From: Chitinophagaceae bacterium
Lineage (GTDB): Bacteria > Bacteroidota > Bacteroidia > Chitinophagales > Chitinophagaceae
Assembly: GCA_017853235.1 (NCBI GenBank)
Contig: JAFMJX010000106.1
Location: forward strand, 1 to 6,146
Direction of reading: 5' to 3'
Length of the DNA stretch: 6,146 nt
Below the pieces are notes generated by a model. The model was not told where the DNA came from. It searched no databases and was given only the letters and a program-made list of their open reading frames with translations. Made by a program: the position numbers and the translations under genes. Within the stretch, counting starts at the first letter, position 1. Every line of letters begins with the position of its first letter. Shown here one piece after another: positions 5,752-6,146 of this stretch.

Positions 5752-6146
5752 ATGCATATTAAGTACGAATCACAACTCCGCGAACCTTTAGTATACGGTG
5801 AAAAAACGTTTCACCAAGTCACTGAAGATATTTTGCGACCTATTGAATCCAAGCCATCTCGTTTATGGTACATTGGTTTTTTTATCTCTGTTTGCCTTCT
5901 TATGTTTGGGGTGTACAGCGTATATCGTGAGGTCACTTACGGTATTGGTCAGTGGAACTTAAATAAAACCATTGGATGGGGTTGGGATATCACCAACTTC
6001 GTATGGTGGGTAGGTATTGGTCACGCGGGTACTTTAATTTCTGCTATCTTATTATTATTCCGTCAAGGTTGGAGAACAGGTGTGAACCGTGCTGCAGAAG
6101 CGATGACTATTTTCGCCGTTATGTGTGCGGGTCAATTCCCTATCTT
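5752..6146 (+). CDS. actC: Alternative complex III subunit ActC, NrfD/PsrC family (3' part beyond window)
   Basis: The first 131 codons of a frame that is still open at the window edge. ActC-type subunits are polytopic inner-membrane proteins that bind and oxidise menaquinol and pass electrons to the ActB Fe-S domain. The visible part has a hydrophilic N-terminus (residues 1-36), a first membrane helix at about 38-57, the ACIII-typical segment WWVGIGHAGTLISAILLLFR (85-104) in the second helix, and the start of a third helix from about 114 (RAAEAMTIFAVMCAG). His91 in GIGHAGT is the conserved histidine I associate with the quinol site of this family. The ATG at 5752 is the first start after the actB stop; no Shine-Dalgarno site precedes it. 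Codon use is biased like actB. The full protein should be roughly 450-490 residues. NrfD and PsrC relatives are the alternative, but the actA-actB context settles the call. Confidence 0.93.
   Translation, partial: MHIKYESQLREPLVYGEKTFHQVTEDILRPIESKPSRLWYIGFFISVCLLMFGVYSVYREVTYGIGQWNLNKTIGWGWDITNFVWWVGIGHAGTLISAILLLFRQGWRTGVNRAAEAMTIFAVMCAGQFPI

Noticed and set aside
5752..6146. NrfD of a nitrite reductase or PsrC of a polysulfide reductase
   Set aside because: The multiheme ActA and the fused Mo-like/Fe-S ActB upstream are specific to ACIII, and the segment around GIGHAGT fits ActC.

Overview
The window looks like a stretch of Bacteroidota chromosome, most likely an aerobic flavobacterial, cytophagal or sphingobacterial lineage. 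The evidence is a low-GC sequence, translation starts that mostly lack Shine-Dalgarno sites, an actABC-type alternative complex III (ACIII) operon of the Bacteroidota layout, and a PurN with the KGMYG signature I associate with this phylum. Assignment below phylum is not supported.

Layout. Positions 1-163 are non-coding, AT-rich and repeat-bearing: two 30-bp direct repeats and small hairpins lie just beyond the 3' end of the first gene. Positions 164-1030 (minus strand) encode one 288-residue reading frame. It joins a small two-helix membrane domain (DUF6787-like, recognised from memory) to a complete glycinamide ribonucleotide formyltransferase (PurN). Positions 1031-1277 are a divergent intergenic region with a 10-bp inverted repeat and weak promoter candidates. 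Positions 1278-2534 encode ActA, a membrane-anchored cytochrome with six CxxCH heme motifs. Positions 2574-5702 encode ActB, a Tat-exported fusion of a molybdopterin-oxidoreductase-like domain and a ferredoxin-like domain with four Fe-S cluster sites. Positions 5752-6146 hold the first 131 codons of ActC, the NrfD/PsrC-type membrane quinol-oxidising subunit, cut by the window end.

How the genes work together. actA, actB and actC are co-directional with gaps of 39 and 49 nt and are almost certainly one transcript that continues to the right (actD, actE, actF expected). In the known ACIII, the ActC-type subunit binds quinol, electrons pass through the ActB Fe-S chain to the ActA hemes, and then to a terminal oxidase. 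This replaces the bc1 complex. The purN gene is divergent and belongs to purine biosynthesis; nothing in the sequence links it to respiration.

I found no wholly new system. The ACIII genes look canonical for the phylum. The most unusual item is the in-frame DUF6787-like/PurN fusion, which predicts an inner-membrane-tethered purine enzyme unless translation restarts internally. The repeat cluster beside purN and the inverted repeat in the divergent promoter region are the other structures that the genes do not explain.
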